Shown: positions 13,939 through 23,431 of the stretch, in pieces | Layout of the letters: each line of letters begins with the position of its first letter | Position numbering within the stretch: the first letter of the stretch is position 1 | Origin: Gammaproteobacteria bacterium | GTDB lineage: Bacteria; Pseudomonadota; Gammaproteobacteria; Pseudomonadales; Azotimanducaceae | Length of the DNA stretch: 53,774 bases | NCBI GenBank assembly: GCA_030433075.1 | Contig: JAUILI010000010.1 | Coordinates: 1 to 53,774, forward strand | Reading direction: 5' to 3' | Position numbers and translations under genes: made by a program | Notes under the pieces: generated by a model | Databases searched by the model: none | What the model was told of the DNA's origin: nothing | What the model saw: only the letters and a program-made list of their open reading frames with translations

Positions 13939-14214
13939 GTGCCTCGTTCACTCCACAAAGGACCCTTTGTCGATCTGCACCTCGTAAAGAAGGTGGAGAA
14001 GGCAGTCGAAAGCAACGATAAGCGGCCGATTAAGACCTGGTCGCGGCGCTCCATGGTGCTGCCTGAAATGGTCGGGCTGACGATTGCAGTGCACAACGGT
14101 AAGCAGCATGTGCCCGTGCTCATCAACGAAGAGATGGTCGGTCACAAGCTCGGAGAATTCGCCCTGACGCGGACCTTCCGGGGCCACGTCGCCGACAAAA
14201 AGTCGCGCCGTTAA
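13939..14214 (+). CDS. rpsS: 30S ribosomal protein S19
   Basis: S19, 91 residues, a 30S head protein that contacts S13. The GTG at 13939 gives [19 protein letters not shown], the standard start, with AGGAGAA at 13928-13934. Ends in the usual basic tail [12 protein letters not shown]. Gene order rplB-rpsS-rplV is canonical. Confidence 0.98.
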   Translation: MPRSLHKGPFVDLHLVKKVEKAVESNDKRPIKTWSRRSMVLPEMVGLTIAVHNGKQHVPVLINEEMVGHKLGEFALTRTFRGHVADKKSRR

Positions 14215-14236
14215 CGGGCTGGTCGAGGAAAAGACG

Positions 14237-14569
14237 ATGGAAGTCTCTGCAACAGCAAAGCGTATTCGGATGTCGGCGCAGAAGGTGCGTCTGGTTGCGG
14301 ACCAGATCCGTGGCCTGGGTGTGGCACAGGCCCTCGATGTCCTGAACTTCAGTACGAAAGCCGCGTCGACCCCCGTTCGTAAGGCGCTCGAGTCGGCAAT
14401 CGCGAACGCGGAGCACAACGACGGCGCAGACGTCGACGAGCTTCGGGTGGCGAAGATTTTTGTGAACGAGGGGATGACCCTCAAGCGGATCAAGCCGCGG
14501 GCCAAGGGCCGGGCCGATCGCATCTTTAAGCGCACCTGCCACATTACCGTGGCGGTATCGGACGACTAA
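14237..14569 (+). CDS. rplV: 50S ribosomal protein L22
   Basis: L22, 110 residues (the same as E. coli), whose hairpin lines the nascent-chain tunnel. Blocks [16 protein letters not shown] and the tip region [15 protein letters not shown] are normal, with no insertion or deletion like those linked to macrolide resistance. Lies between rpsS and rpsC. Confidence 0.97.
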   Translation: MEVSATAKRIRMSAQKVRLVADQIRGLGVAQALDVLNFSTKAASTPVRKALESAIANAEHNDGADVDELRVAKIFVNEGMTLKRIKPRAKGRADRIFKRTCHITVAVSDD

Positions 14570-14607
14570 GACGTCGTCCTCAAAGCGATAGCTGGGAGAA
14601 GGACCAC

Positions 14608-15270
14608 ATGGGTCAGAAAGTAAACCCCGTCGGCTTTAGGCTTGGCATCGTTCGCGACCACAACTCGGTGTGGTATGCGGATAGCCGAAGCTACGCGGAT
14701 AAGCTGCACAATGATCTTGAGGTGCGTGACTTCCTGCGGGAGCGGCTGGCGAGCGCGTCCGTGAGCAAGATCCACATCGAGCGCCCGGCGGAAACCGCCC
14801 GCGTGACCATTCACACCGCCCGGCCGGGCATCGTGATTGGTAAGAAAGGGGAAGACGTCGAGCGCCTCCGTGCAGACGTCTCTCGGCTGATGGGTGTGCC
14901 CGTGCACATCAACATCGAAGAGATTCGCAAGCCGGAGCTCGATGCGTACCTGGCAGCCCAGAACGTGGCGCAGCAGCTTGAGCGCCGGGTTCAGTTCCGT
15001 CGCGCCATGCGCCGGGTGCTGCAGAACGCCATGCGCCTGGGGGCCCAGGGCATGCGGATTCGCGTCGCCGGTCGCCTTGGCGGTGCGGACATCGCGCGTT
15101 CCGAAACTTACCGGGAAGGTCGGGTGCCGCTTCATACCCTGCGCGCCGACATCGATTACGCCACGGCCGAGGCCAACACGACCTACGGTGTCATTGGCGT
15201 GAAGGTGTGGATCTTCAAGGGTGAAATCATTGGGTCGCGGGAAGAGTCCGCGCAAGCTGCCGCCAATTAA
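14608..15270 (+). CDS. rpsC: 30S ribosomal protein S3
   Basis: S3, 220 residues, is at the mRNA entry channel and takes part in helicase activity. It begins [14 protein letters not shown], has the KH-domain motif [15 protein letters not shown], and the C-terminal domain with [21 protein letters not shown]. Slightly shorter than E. coli S3 (233) at the C-terminus. GGGAGAAGGA precedes the ATG. Confidence 0.98.
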   Translation: MGQKVNPVGFRLGIVRDHNSVWYADSRSYADKLHNDLEVRDFLRERLASASVSKIHIERPAETARVTIHTARPGIVIGKKGEDVERLRADVSRLMGVPVHINIEEIRKPELDAYLAAQNVAQQLERRVQFRRAMRRVLQNAMRLGAQGMRIRVAGRLGGADIARSETYREGRVPLHTLRADIDYATAEANTTYGVIGVKVWIFKGEIIGSREESAQAAAN

Positions 15271-15301
15271 GGCGCGCGACGTAGCTACGGGATAGAGAAA
15301 C

Positions 15302-15715
15302 ATGCTTCAGCCCAAGCGTACAAAGTTTAGAAAGCAGCAGAAGGGCCGCAACCGCGGTCTCGCCGAGCGCGGCAGCAGCGTCAGCTTCGGTGAGTTTGCT
15401 CTGAAGGCTGTGGGTCGCGGTCGCATGACGGCCCGGCAAATTGAGGCAGGGCGCCGGGCCATGACCCGTCGCGTCCGCCGGGGCGGAAAGATCTGGATTC
15501 GGGTGTTCCCGGACAAGCCGATCACCCAAAAGCCTCTGGAAGTGCGTCAGGGTAAGGGTAAGGGCAGCGTCGAGTACTGGGTGTGCCAAATCCAGCCTGG
15601 TCGGGTTCTTTATGAAATGGAAGGGGTGTCGGAAGACGTGGCGCGTGACGCGTTCCGGCTGGCAGCCGCGAAGCTGCCCTTCGAGACCACCTTCGTGAAG
15701 CGGACGGTGATGTGA
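15302..15715 (+). CDS. rplP: 50S ribosomal protein L16
   Basis: L16, 137 residues, sits near the A-site and organises the elbow of A-site tRNA. It begins [19 protein letters not shown] and has the blocks [17 protein letters not shown] and [16 protein letters not shown]. Its TGA stop (15713-15715) shares the A with the ATG of rpmC. Confidence 0.98.
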   Translation: MLQPKRTKFRKQQKGRNRGLAERGSSVSFGEFALKAVGRGRMTARQIEAGRRAMTRRVRRGGKIWIRVFPDKPITQKPLEVRQGKGKGSVEYWVCQIQPGRVLYEMEGVSEDVARDAFRLAAAKLPFETTFVKRTVM

Positions 15716-15912
15716 TGAAGGCAAGCGAACTGCGGGATAAGTCCGAGGCCGAGCTGAAGGAGTCGCTCCTGAAGCTTCTCCGGGATCAGTTCAACCTTCG
15801 GATGCAGAAGGGCAGCGGCCAGCTTGGCCAGTCCCATCTTCTGGGCCAGACGCGGCGGGAGATCGCCCGGGTCCGCACCGTGCTCCGTGAGAAGCAGGCG
15901 GTGCAGTCGTGA
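15715..15912 (+). CDS. rpmC: 50S ribosomal protein L29
   Basis: L29, 65 residues, a two-helix protein near the tunnel exit. The ATG at 15715 overlaps the rplP stop by one base (TGATG) and gives [19 protein letters not shown]; a GTG directly upstream at 15712 is an alternative but adds only one methionine. The family core [22 protein letters not shown]-type segment is present. Confidence 0.96.
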   Translation: MKASELRDKSEAELKESLLKLLRDQFNLRMQKGSGQLGQSHLLGQTRREIARVRTVLREKQAVQS

Positions 15913-16193
15913 GTGAGACGGAAATGATGACCGAAAAGCAGAGCAATCCCCGCACCCTGAACGGGACGGTGGTGAGCAACAAGATGGATAAAACCATCGT
16001 GGTCCTGGTGGAGCGTCGGGTGCAGCACCCCCTCTACGGCAAGATCGTTCGCCGGTCGAGCAAGGTCCATGCTCACGATGCGCAGAATGAGTGTGAAGTG
16101 GGGGACGTGGTGACCGTGCGCGAAGCGCCGCCCATGTCAAAAACGAAGACGTGGCAGCTGGTCAGCATCGACGAGCGCCCCGCCAAGGTTTGA
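15909..16193 (+). CDS. rpsQ: 30S ribosomal protein S17
   Basis: S17, 94 residues from the GTG at 15909, which overlaps the rpmC stop (GTGA). E. coli S17 has 84 residues and begins at a position matching the internal ATG at 15927 ([20 protein letters not shown], 88 residues). Both starts are credible: the GTG has coupling and an AGGCGG upstream, while the ATG fits family length. The OB-fold core with [18 protein letters not shown] and SKTKTWQLV is clear. Confidence 0.95.
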   Translation: MSETEMMTEKQSNPRTLNGTVVSNKMDKTIVVLVERRVQHPLYGKIVRRSSKVHAHDAQNECEVGDVVTVREAPPMSKTKTWQLVSIDERPAKV

Positions 16194-16209
16194 TGCGAAA
16201 GACGCGATG

Positions 16210-16226
16210 GGGGCGCTGGGCGCCCC
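16210..16226 (+). other. hairpin upstream of rplN
   Basis: GGGGCGC (16210-16216), a TGG loop and GCGCCCC (16220-16226) make a very stable stem 4 nt before the TGGAGA ribosome-binding site of rplN. In E. coli the spc operon begins at this junction with its own promoter. I see no promoter here, so the S10 and spc genes look joined, with this hairpin as a possible processing point. Confidence 0.5.
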
Positions 16227-16242
16227 AAGCTGGAGAACGGCG

Positions 16243-16611
16243 ATGATTCAGACGCAAACGATGTTGGAAATCGCGGATAACAGTGGTGCGCGTCGGGTGA
16301 TGTGCATCAAGGTTTTGGGCGGTTCCCACCGTCGCTACGCGCGGGTTGGCGACGTGATTAAGGTCACGATTAAGGAAGCGAATCCTCGCGGCCGCGTCAA
16401 AAAGGGACAGGTGGTGAATGCTGTGGTGGTGCGGACCCGTAAGGGCGTGCGCCGTCCGGATGGCTCCATCATCCGTTTTGATGACAACGCGGCAGTGCTG
16501 CTTAACACCAACCTGCAGCCGATTGGTACGCGTATCTTTGGCCCGGTCACGCGGGAGCTGCGCAGCGAGAACTTCATGCGCATCGTCTCGCTTGCGCCGG
16601 AAGTGCTCTAG
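16243..16611 (+). CDS. rplN: 50S ribosomal protein L14
   Basis: L14, 122 residues, forms intersubunit bridges. The ATG at 16243 gives [19 protein letters not shown], the standard start, with TGGAGAA at 16231; an in-frame frame extension to 16207 lacks family similarity. Blocks [21 protein letters not shown] and [14 protein letters not shown] are typical. First gene of the spc block. Confidence 0.98.
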   Translation: MIQTQTMLEIADNSGARRVMCIKVLGGSHRRYARVGDVIKVTIKEANPRGRVKKGQVVNAVVVRTRKGVRRPDGSIIRFDDNAAVLLNTNLQPIGTRIFGPVTRELRSENFMRIVSLAPEVL

Positions 16612-16634
16612 CGCGCGGGGTCCGGGAGATAACC

Positions 16635-16949
16635 ATGCAAAAGATTCGTAGAAACGACCAAGTCACCGTCCTCACGGGCCGGGACAAGGGTAAGCGGGGC
16701 GAGGTCCTGCGCGTGCTCGATGACGGCCGCGCGCTCGTCTCTGGCATCAACATTGTGAAGAAGCACACGCGCCCCGATCCCTACCGCGGGATTCAGGGGG
16801 GCATCGTCGAGAAGGAAGCACCGATCCAGCTTTCTAACCTCGCGCTGTGGAACCCCGAAGCTGAGCGCGGCGATCGCGTGGGCTTCCGGGTGGAAGACGG
16901 CAAAAAGGTGCGCTTCTTCAAGTCCACCGGCAAGACCATCGGGTCCTGA
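16635..16949 (+). CDS. rplX: 50S ribosomal protein L24
   Basis: L24, 104 residues, an assembly initiator of the 50S subunit. The N-terminal KOW motif is visible in [18 protein letters not shown], followed by [13 protein letters not shown]. Length equals E. coli L24. GGGAGATA precedes the ATG. Confidence 0.97.
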   Translation: MQKIRRNDQVTVLTGRDKGKRGEVLRVLDDGRALVSGINIVKKHTRPDPYRGIQGGIVEKEAPIQLSNLALWNPEAERGDRVGFRVEDGKKVRFFKSTGKTIGS

Positions 16950-16963
16950 GGAATTAGGCGGCC

Positions 16964-17515
16964 ATGACTAAGCTTTACGAACAGTATCGCGGCGAGATTG
17001 TCCCGAAGCTCATGGAGCAGTTCTCCTACGGCTCGGTGATGGAAGTCCCGCGCCTCGAGAAGATCACGCTCAACATGGGTCTGGGCGAGGCGATCGGCGA
17101 TCGCAAGATCATCGAAGCAGCCACCAACGACATGGGCTTGATCAGCGGGCAGAAGCCCGTGGTCACCGTGGCGCGGAAGTCCGTGGCGGGCTTCAAGATC
17201 CGTGATGGCTACCCCATCGGCTGCAAGGTGACCCTGCGCCGGGCGCGGATGTATGAGTTCTTCGAGCGCCTGATCGCCATCGCCATTCCCCGGCAGCGGG
17301 ATTTCCGCGGCCTGTCCCCGAAGTCCTTTGACGGCCGGGGCAACTACGCCATGGGTTTCAACGAGCAGATCGTGTTCCCGGAGATCGACTACGACAAGGT
17401 TGATACGCTCCGCGGCCTGGACATCTGCATCACCACCACGGCGAAGAATGACGAGGAAGGTCGCGCTCTGCTGACGGCCTTCAATTTCCCCTTTCGTACG
17501 GCAGGACAAGCGTAA
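16964..17515 (+). CDS. rplE: 50S ribosomal protein L5
   Basis: L5, 183 residues (E. coli 179), binds 5S rRNA and contacts P-site tRNA. Blocks [37 protein letters not shown] and [18 protein letters not shown] are recognisable. In E. coli S8 represses the spc operon at the rplX-rplE junction; here that spacer is only 14 nt. Its TAA stop overlaps the rpsN ATG by one base. Confidence 0.98.
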   Translation: MTKLYEQYRGEIVPKLMEQFSYGSVMEVPRLEKITLNMGLGEAIGDRKIIEAATNDMGLISGQKPVVTVARKSVAGFKIRDGYPIGCKVTLRRARMYEFFERLIAIAIPRQRDFRGLSPKSFDGRGNYAMGFNEQIVFPEIDYDKVDTLRGLDICITTTAKNDEEGRALLTAFNFPFRTAGQA

Positions 17516-17820
17516 TGGCCAAGGTTTCCATGGTAGAGCGCGAGAAGAAGCGCGCGAAGGCGGTGCAGCGCTACGCGAAGAAGCGGGCTGAGCTAAAAGC
17601 AATCATCAACGATCGCAGCGCGTCGGAAGAAGACCGCTGGGAAGCGCAGCAGAGCCTGCAAAAGCTTCCGCGGAACGCGAGCCCGAGCCGCCAGCAGCGC
17701 CGCTGCCGGGTGACCGGTCGCCCCCATGGGGTTTATCGCAAGTTTGGTTTGGGCCGTAACAAGCTCCGGGAAGCCGCTATGCGCGGTGACGTGCCCGGGC
17801 TTGTGATGTCGTCCTGGTAA
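17515..17820 (+). CDS. rpsN: 30S ribosomal protein S14
   Basis: S14, 101 residues: the long, zinc-free form usual in gammaproteobacteria, with no CxxC pairs. It starts [17 protein letters not shown] and ends [20 protein letters not shown] plus a short tail. The ATG overlaps the rplE stop (TAATG). Confidence 0.98.
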   Translation: MAKVSMVEREKKRAKAVQRYAKKRAELKAIINDRSASEEDRWEAQQSLQKLPRNASPSRQQRRCRVTGRPHGVYRKFGLGRNKLREAAMRGDVPGLVMSSW

Positions 17821-17837
17821 GGGGAAAGGAGAACGCC

Positions 17838-18230
17838 ATGAGCATGCAAGATCCCCTGTCTGACCTCCTCACCCGGCTGCGCAACGCGCAGGCCCGGAAG
17901 AAGCCGACGGTCACCATGCCCTCTTCCAAGGCGAAGCTGGCGGTGCTGGCCGTGCTCCGGGATGAAGGGTTTGTCAGCGATTTCTCCGTGACCGACGGCG
18001 TGAAGCCCGAAGTGACGGTGGCGCTGAAGTACCACAACGGGGAGCCGGTGATCGAAGAGATCGCGCGCGTGTCGCGCCCCGGGCTCCGGAACTATAAAGC
18101 GTGCGACGCGCTCCCGAAGGTTCGGGGCGGTCTGGGCGTTGCCATCGTTAGCACCAATCGTGGGGTGATGACGGATCGGGCAGCCCGGGCGCAGGGCGTC
18201 GGCGGCGAGGTGCTCTGCACCGTCTTTTGA
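17838..18230 (+). CDS. rpsH: 30S ribosomal protein S8
   Basis: S8, 130 residues, binds the central domain of 16S rRNA and is the spc-operon repressor in E. coli. Begins [18 protein letters not shown] and ends with the signature [19 protein letters not shown] then [18 protein letters not shown] at 17824-17832 gives a strong ribosome-binding site. Confidence 0.98.
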   Translation: MSMQDPLSDLLTRLRNAQARKKPTVTMPSSKAKLAVLAVLRDEGFVSDFSVTDGVKPEVTVALKYHNGEPVIEEIARVSRPGLRNYKACDALPKVRGGLGVAIVSTNRGVMTDRAARAQGVGGEVLCTVF

Positions 18231-18245
18231 TGAGCGAATAGAGCT

Positions 18246-18782
18246 ATGTCGAGAGTTGCAAAGAATCCAGTTCAGCTTCCTCAGGGCGTGCAAGTGCAGC
18301 TCGGCGAGGGTTCGCTGACGATTAAAGGGTCCAAGGGCGAGCTGTCCATGGACGTGCACCCGGCGGTTTCGATTTCCGAAGCCGACGGCGCCCTCACCTT
18401 CACCCCGGCGGACGAGAGCGCCACCGGTGGCTGGGCGCAGTGTGGTACGGCGCGGGCCCTCGTGCAGAACATGGTGACCGGCGTGACCGACGGCTTTGAG
18501 CGGAAGCTCCAGCTGGTTGGGGTGGGTTACCGGGCGCAGGCCCAGGGCCGTGCCGTGAACCTGTCCCTCGGCTTCTCCCATCCCGTGGTGTATCAGCTGC
18601 CGGAAGGGATTGACGCAGAAACGCCTTCGCAGACGGAAATCGTCATTCGCGGCATCTGCAAGCAGAAGGTTGGCCAGGTGTCTGCGGAGATTCGTCGTTT
18701 CCGTCCCCCGGAGCCCTACAAGGGCAAGGGTGTGCGCTACGCGGACGAGCACGTCCGTCGTAAGGAAGCGAAGAAGAAGTAA
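18246..18782 (+). CDS. rplF: 50S ribosomal protein L6
   Basis: L6, 178 residues, binds 23S rRNA helix 97 near the factor-binding site. It begins [17 protein letters not shown], has the repeated two-domain layout with [14 protein letters not shown], and ends in [18 protein letters not shown] followed by a lysine-rich tail. A T-run (TTTTTTT) follows the stop without a preceding strong stem. Confidence 0.98.
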   Translation: MSRVAKNPVQLPQGVQVQLGEGSLTIKGSKGELSMDVHPAVSISEADGALTFTPADESATGGWAQCGTARALVQNMVTGVTDGFERKLQLVGVGYRAQAQGRAVNLSLGFSHPVVYQLPEGIDAETPSQTEIVIRGICKQKVGQVSAEIRRFRPPEPYKGKGVRYADEHVRRKEAKKK

Positions 18783-18831
18783 TTTTTTTAGCGCCCCATG
18801 GTTGGGCCCTTTGGATGAGTGCGAGATCAGC

Positions 18832-19188
18832 ATGAAACCGAACCAGAAAAAACTAGCGCGCCTTCGTCGCGCGCGCCGCGCTCGGTCGCACATGCGCACC
18901 CTTGGTGCGGTGCGCCTTTGCGTCCACCGCACGCCGCGCCACATTTACGCGCAGGTGATTTCCGCTGATGGCGGCACCGTGCTGGCCTCCGCTTCAACCC
19001 TAGATGCCAACCTTCGGGACGGCGCCACGGGCAATGCGGAAGCGGCCTCCAAGGTGGGCAAGCTCATTGCTGAGCGCGCCGTGGGTGCGGGTATTTCAGA
19101 AGTTGCCTTCGATCGTTCCGGGTACCGCTACCACGGTCGTGTCAAAGCGCTAGCAGATGCGGCGCGTGAAGCCGGTCTGCAGTTCTAA
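18832..19188 (+). CDS. rplR: 50S ribosomal protein L18
   Basis: L18, 118 residues, carries 5S rRNA into the 50S subunit. The ATG at 18832 gives [18 protein letters not shown]; a much longer open frame upstream lies inside rplF and is not used by the family. The ribosome-binding site is weak (GAGATC). Core [18 protein letters not shown] and end [20 protein letters not shown] are typical. Confidence 0.97.
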   Translation: MKPNQKKLARLRRARRARSHMRTLGAVRLCVHRTPRHIYAQVISADGGTVLASASTLDANLRDGATGNAEAASKVGKLIAERAVGAGISEVAFDRSGYRYHGRVKALADAAREAGLQF

Positions 19189-19198
19189 GGGAAGCATC

Positions 19199-19702
19199 AT
19201 GGCCTATACGGAAGAAATCAAAGAAGAAGGTCTGGTTGAGAAGCTCGTCCAGATCAATCGCGTAGCCAAGGTGGTCAAGGGTGGCCGCATCTTCGGTTTT
19301 ACGGCGCTCGCCGTGGTCGGTGATGGCGCTGGCCGTGTGGGCTTTGGTCGCGGTAAGGCGCGGGAAGTCCCCGTGGCGATCCAGAAGGCGATGGAGTCGG
19401 CGCGGCGCAACATGGCCGACGTGGACCTTGATGGCTCCACCATTTGGTATCCCACCACCGGTATCCATGGCGCCTCTAAGGTGTACATGCAGCCGGCGTC
19501 GGAAGGGACCGGCGTTATCGCCGGGGGCGCAATGCGCGCCGTCCTGGAAGCGGCCGGGGTTCATAACGTATTGGCGAAGTGCTATGGGTCGACGAACCCG
19601 GTCAACGTCGTTAATGCCACCTTCAAAGCGCTGAAGAACATTCGTTCCCCGGGTCAGGTTGCGGCCAAGCGCGGGAAGAGCGTTGAAGAGCTGACGGCTT
19701 AA
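19199..19702 (+). CDS. rpsE: 30S ribosomal protein S5
   Basis: S5, 167 residues (E. coli 167), works in decoding fidelity and mRNA helicase activity. The ATG at 19199 gives [20 protein letters not shown], with AAGGGAAG upstream. Blocks [19 protein letters not shown] and [17 protein letters not shown] are conserved. Ten nt after rplR. Confidence 0.98.
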   Translation: MAYTEEIKEEGLVEKLVQINRVAKVVKGGRIFGFTALAVVGDGAGRVGFGRGKAREVPVAIQKAMESARRNMADVDLDGSTIWYPTTGIHGASKVYMQPASEGTGVIAGGAMRAVLEAAGVHNVLAKCYGSTNPVNVVNATFKALKNIRSPGQVAAKRGKSVEELTA

Positions 19703-19720
19703 GGCTTCGAGGAGAAGAAC

Positions 19721-19906
19721 GTGGCGGACAGCAAAATTCGAGTGACTCAGATCCGCAGCACCGCGGGTCGGCTAAAGAAGCACATTGCCTGTGTGCACGG
19801 CTTGGGGCTTCGTCGCATTGGTCACAGCGTGGAAGTCGAAGATACGCCGGCAGTGCGGGGCATGATTAACAAGGTCCCGTATCTCGTTCGGGTTGAGGGA
19901 GAGTAA
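19721..19906 (+). CDS. rpmD: 50S ribosomal protein L30
   Basis: L30, 61 residues, a small two-strand, two-helix protein. The GTG at 19721 follows GAGGAGAAG. Recognised by [36 protein letters not shown] and [10 protein letters not shown], and by place between rpsE and rplO. Confidence 0.96.
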   Translation: MADSKIRVTQIRSTAGRLKKHIACVHGLGLRRIGHSVEVEDTPAVRGMINKVPYLVRVEGE

Positions 19907-19910
19907 GGGC

Positions 19911-20378
19911 ATGCGCCTTAACGATCTAAAAGCAGGTCCCGGAAGCCGCCCCGCCAAGAAGCGGGTGGGTCGGGGAACCTCCAGCGGCATCGGTAAGACC
20001 GGTGGCCGTGGTGTGAAGGGCCAGACCTCTCGTACCGGGTCCTCGATCCGGCCCGGTTTCGAGGGTGGTCAGATGCCGCTCCAGCGCCGGGTGCCGAAGT
20101 TCGGTTTCCAATCTCGGATTGGTCGGGTGACCGCGGAAGTTCGCCTTAGCGAGCTTGCGAAGGTGGACGGCGCCGAGGTGACCCTCGAGTCCCTGAAGGC
20201 GGCTAACGTCATTCGTCGCGATATGCGTCGGGCGCGAATCATGCTTTCCGGTTCTGTCAGCCAGGCGTACACGGTGAAGGGCCTGGCCGTAAGCAAGGGC
20301 GCTCGGGCAGCCATCGAGGCAGCGGGCGGCAGCGTCATCGACGAAGCGCCGGCCGTCGAAGCGGCACAGGACGCCTAA
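19911..20378 (+). CDS. rplO: 50S ribosomal protein L15
   Basis: L15, 155 residues (E. coli 144). The ATG at 19911 gives [20 protein letters not shown], with GGGAGAG upstream at 19897. The glycine-rich RNA-binding region [20 protein letters not shown] is conserved. The C-terminus carries an acidic/alanine extension ([12 protein letters not shown]) not seen in E. coli L15. Confidence 0.97.
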   Translation: MRLNDLKAGPGSRPAKKRVGRGTSSGIGKTGGRGVKGQTSRTGSSIRPGFEGGQMPLQRRVPKFGFQSRIGRVTAEVRLSELAKVDGAEVTLESLKAANVIRRDMRRARIMLSGSVSQAYTVKGLAVSKGARAAIEAAGGSVIDEAPAVEAAQDA

Positions 20379-20399
20379 GGGCGTCACGGGAGCTTGGGC

Positions 20400-21728
20400 A
20401 TGGCTGTCGATCCGAAATCGCTTGCAGGCGCACAGGCCGGGGTACAGGAGCTGATCCGTCGCATCCTGTTCGTCCTGGTAGCGCTGCTGGTGTATCGCAT
20501 TGGCACGCATATCCCAATCCCGGGGATCGACCCCGTTCGCCTGCGTCAGCTCTTTGAGCAGAACCAGGGGGGCATCCTCGAGCTCTTTAACATGTTCTCC
20601 GGGGGTGCCCTGGAGCGCATGAGTATTCTGGCGCTGGGCGTCATGCCCTACATCACTGCCTCCATCATTATGAATCTGCTGACGGCCATGGATCCCCGGC
20701 TGGAGCAGCTTCGTAAGGAAGGGGAAGCGGGGCGTCGTAAGATCATGCAGTACACGCGCTACGGAACGGTGGCGATCGCTCTGGTGCAGGGGTGGGGGAT
20801 GTCCGTTGGCCTGGCGTCTCAGGGCCTGACCTATACCACGGGCCTCGGGTTTTACTTCGTGGCCACCGTCTCGCTGGTGACCGGCGCCATCTTCATGATG
20901 TGGCTCGGCGAGCAGATCACGGAGCGCGGCGTGGGTAACGGGATCTCCATGCTGATTTTTGCGGGGATCGTGGCCGGTTTCCCGGCGGCCATTGGACAAA
21001 GTTTTGAAGCGGCACGGCAGGGCGATATCAACATTATCGCGCTGCTCGTGATTGCGGCCCTGGCGGTCGCGATCATCGCCTTCGTGGTGTACGTGGAGCG
21101 GGGTCAGCGACGCATCGTGGTGAACTATGCGAAGCGCCAGCAGGGCCGGCGGGTTTACCAGGCTCAATCGTCCCACTTGCCGCTGAAGGTAAACATGGCA
21201 GGGGTAATCCCGGCCATTTTTGCCAGCAGTCTGCTTCTGGCGCCGGCGACCATCGCCCAGTGGTTCGGGCAGACGCCGGGCATGGAGTGGCTCCAGGAAA
21301 TCGCCCTGGCGCTCTCTCCGGGGAACTTTTTGTACGTCCTGCTGTTCGCTGCGGGGATCATTTTCTTCTGCTTCTTCTATACGGCGTTGATGTTTAACCC
21401 GAAGGAAATTGCAGAGAACCTCAAGCGGCAGGGGGCCTATGTGCCGGGGATCCGTCCCGGGCAGCATACGGCGAAGCACATTGACGACATCACGACGCGG
21501 CTAACCATGTTTGGCTCGCTCTACATTGCCGCCGTGTGTTTGCTGCCGGAATTTTTGGTGGTGGGTTTTGACGTCACCTTCCGCTTGGGCGGAACGGCGA
21601 TGTTGATCGTAGTGGTGGTCTCCATGGACTTCATGGCACAGGTTCAGTCGCACCTGATGTCCAGCCAGTATGCGAAGTTGATGGAGCGGTCCAATCTCCA
21701 GAGCTATGGAAAAGGTGCGCGTCGCTAA
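20400..21728 (+). CDS. secY: protein translocase subunit SecY
   Basis: SecY, 442 residues, the channel of the Sec translocon in the inner membrane, with ten predicted helices. The ATG at 20400 sits 7 nt after GGGAG (20388-20392), better placed than a TTG at 20394. Blocks [13 protein letters not shown] at the N-terminus, [11 protein letters not shown]-like [15 protein letters not shown], and the cytosolic-loop segment [20 protein letters not shown] are present. It follows rplO in the spc operon, as usual. Confidence 0.98.
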   Translation: MAVDPKSLAGAQAGVQELIRRILFVLVALLVYRIGTHIPIPGIDPVRLRQLFEQNQGGILELFNMFSGGALERMSILALGVMPYITASIIMNLLTAMDPRLEQLRKEGEAGRRKIMQYTRYGTVAIALVQGWGMSVGLASQGLTYTTGLGFYFVATVSLVTGAIFMMWLGEQITERGVGNGISMLIFAGIVAGFPAAIGQSFEAARQGDINIIALLVIAALAVAIIAFVVYVERGQRRIVVNYAKRQQGRRVYQAQSSHLPLKVNMAGVIPAIFASSLLLAPATIAQWFGQTPGMEWLQEIALALSPGNFLYVLLFAAGIIFFCFFYTALMFNPKEIAENLKRQGAYVPGIRPGQHTAKHIDDITTRLTMFGSLYIAAVCLLPEFLVVGFDVTFRLGGTAMLIVVVVSMDFMAQVQSHLMSSQYAKLMERSNLQSYGKGARR

Positions 21729-21749
21729 GGGCGACCCCAGGAGCGTGTC

Positions 21750-21866
21750 ATGAAGGTAAGAGCATCTGTTCGAAAGATTTGCCGGAATTGCAAGATTATC
21801 CGCCGCCACGGCAGCGTGCGCGTGATCTGTTCCGCCGAGCCGCGCCATAAGCAGCGCCAGGGCTAA
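21750..21866 (+). CDS. rpmJ: 50S ribosomal protein L36
   Basis: L36, only 38 residues, recognised by direct translation after sec[21 protein letters not shown] and the end [11 protein letters not shown]. Zinc ligands C11, C14, C27 and H33 make this the zinc-binding form. CAGGAG at 21738-21743 precedes the ATG. It closes the spc operon, its normal place. Confidence 0.96.
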   Translation: MKVRASVRKICRNCKIIRRHGSVRVICSAEPRHKQRQG

Positions 21867-21875
21867 GTAAAACAT

Positions 21876-21904
21876 TTGATTTGTTAAGGGTTTGCAGCTA
21901 ATCT
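21876..21904 (+). promoter_or_regulatory. sigma-70 promoter of the alpha operon
   Basis: TTGATT at 21876-21881, a 17-bp spacer and TAATCT at 21899-21904 lie in an AT-rich patch between rpmJ and rpsM. It would drive rpsM-rpsK-rpsD-rpoA-rplQ. The leader to rpsM is about 50 nt, shorter than the S4-binding pseudoknot leader of E. coli. Confidence 0.65.
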
Positions 21905-21907
21905 TTC

Positions 21908-21925
21908 GCGCCTTTTTTCTGGCGC
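21908..21925 (+). other. small hairpin at the start of the alpha-operon leader
   Basis: GCGCC (21908-21912), an 8-nt T-rich loop and GGCGC (21921-21925) can pair at the expected 5' end of the alpha-operon mRNA. In E. coli, S4 represses this operon by binding a leader pseudoknot; whether this hairpin is part of such a site cannot be judged by eye. Confidence 0.35.
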
Positions 21926-21959
21926 AGGCTGTCGCCCTGGAAACCGAGGAGTGCCATCA

Positions 21960-22316
21960 ATGGCCCGTATCGCCGGCGTCAATATTCCGGACAACAAGCA
22001 CGCGGAAATCTCGCTGACCTATATCTTTGGGATTGGCCGTACCACCGCAAAGAAGCTGTGCGACACCGTCGGCGTGGCGCGTACGGCGCGCATCGGCGAC
22101 CTCACGGATGGTGAGCTCGATGCCCTGCGGAATGAAATCGCCAAGATGCCGGTGGAAGGGGACCTCCGTCGGGAGGTGTCCATGAACATCAAGCGTCTCA
22201 TGGATCTCGGTTGCTACCGCGGTATCCGCCATCGTCGCGGTCTGCCGCTTCGTGGTCAGCGGACCAAAACCAACGCGCGCACCCGCAAGGGCCCCACGCG
22301 TCCGATTCGTAAGTAA
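21960..22316 (+). CDS. rpsM: 30S ribosomal protein S13
   Basis: S13, 118 residues, a 30S head protein in the bridges to the 50S subunit. The ATG at 21960 gives [19 protein letters not shown], 9 nt after GAGGAG; a GTG at 21951 is in frame but overlaps that site. Core [11 protein letters not shown] and end [19 protein letters not shown] are typical. Confidence 0.98.
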   Translation: MARIAGVNIPDNKHAEISLTYIFGIGRTTAKKLCDTVGVARTARIGDLTDGELDALRNEIAKMPVEGDLRREVSMNIKRLMDLGCYRGIRHRRGLPLRGQRTKTNARTRKGPTRPIRK

Positions 22317-22370
22317 AGACGGCCAAGGCGGCCCCGCCAGGCGGCCCCGTTGCGAAAGGATTGTTAGCTC

Positions 22371-22754
22371 ATGGCAGAAGCCAGCTCTAAGAAGCGTGTG
22401 AAGAAAGTCGTGGTGGACGGGGTTGCCCACATCCACGCGTCCTTCAACAACACGATCATCACCATCTCTGACCGCCAGGGGAACGCGCTTTGCTGGGCGA
22501 CCTCCGGCGGCAGTGGTTTCCGGGGCTCTCGGAAGTCCACTCCCTTTGCGGCCCAGGTGGCTGCGGAGCGGGCGGGCACGGCAGCGCTGGACTATGGCAT
22601 GAAGAACCTCGACGTCTACGTGAAGGGGCCGGGGCCCGGTCGCGAGTCCGCAGTGCGTGCGCTGAACGGTGTGGGTTTCCGCATCGCCAGCATCACGGAT
22701 GTGACGCCGATTCCGCACAATGGTTGCCGTCCGCCCAAGAAGCGTCGGGTTTAA
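22371..22754 (+). CDS. rpsK: 30S ribosomal protein S11
   Basis: S11, 127 residues, on the 30S platform beside the E-site mRNA. Blocks [20 protein letters not shown] and [15 protein letters not shown], and the end [18 protein letters not shown], are conserved, including the NG step known to form isoaspartate in E. coli S11. AAAGGA precedes the ATG. Confidence 0.98.
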   Translation: MAEASSKKRVKKVVVDGVAHIHASFNNTIITISDRQGNALCWATSGGSGFRGSRKSTPFAAQVAAERAGTAALDYGMKNLDVYVKGPGPGRESAVRALNGVGFRIASITDVTPIPHNGCRPPKKRRV

Positions 22755-22787
22755 CGTCCGCTCGCGGACTGAACGCAGGAGAATCTG

Positions 22788-23408
22788 ATGGCCCGCTATA
22801 CCGGCCCGAGACTGAAGTTAGCACGTCGCGAAGGCACTGATCTGATGCTCACCAGCGGTGTGCGTCCCCTTGATTCTAAGTGCAAGGCGGAAGCCCCTCC
22901 CGGACAACACGGCGCGCGGCGCCAGCGTCCGTCGGACTACGCCGTGCAGCTTCGTGAAAAGCAGAAGGTGCGCCGCATCTACGGCGTGCTTGAGCGTCAG
23001 TTCCGCAATTACTACAAGCGCGCTGACCGCCAAAAAGGCGCGACCGGCGAGAACCTGCTTCGCGCCCTCGAAAGCCGCTTGGACAATGTGGTTTATCGCC
23101 TCGGCTTTGGGTCCACCCGAGCGGAAGCGCGGCAGCTGGTTTCGCATAAGAGCATCGAAGTGAACGGTGCGCTGGTGAATATCCCGTCCTATCAGGTGAA
23201 GCCTGACGACGTGATCACCGTCCGGGAGAAGTCCAAGGCCCAGCTGCGGATTCAAGCAGCCCTTCAATTGGCCGCTCAGCGCGCGCCCTGCGAATGGCTT
23301 GAGTTCGACGCTAGCAAGCTCTCCGGCACCTTCAAGCGTCACCCGGATCGGGGTGAGCTGTCCGCCGAGATCAACGAGAACCTGATCGTCGAGCTTTACT
23401 CCAAGTAA
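22788..23408 (+). CDS. rpsD: 30S ribosomal protein S4
   Basis: S4, 206 residues (E. coli 206), a primary 16S rRNA binder and the alpha-operon repressor in E. coli. It starts [19 protein letters not shown], has the S4-type RNA-binding domain near [20 protein letters not shown] and SHKSIEVNG, and ends [19 protein letters not shown] precedes the ATG. C31-type cysteine occurs in DSKCKAE. Confidence 0.98.
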   Translation: MARYTGPRLKLARREGTDLMLTSGVRPLDSKCKAEAPPGQHGARRQRPSDYAVQLREKQKVRRIYGVLERQFRNYYKRADRQKGATGENLLRALESRLDNVVYRLGFGSTRAEARQLVSHKSIEVNGALVNIPSYQVKPDDVITVREKSKAQLRIQAALQLAAQRAPCEWLEFDASKLSGTFKRHPDRGELSAEINENLIVELYSK

Positions 23409-23431
23409 CCGAATTTAGGGCAGGTCACGAC

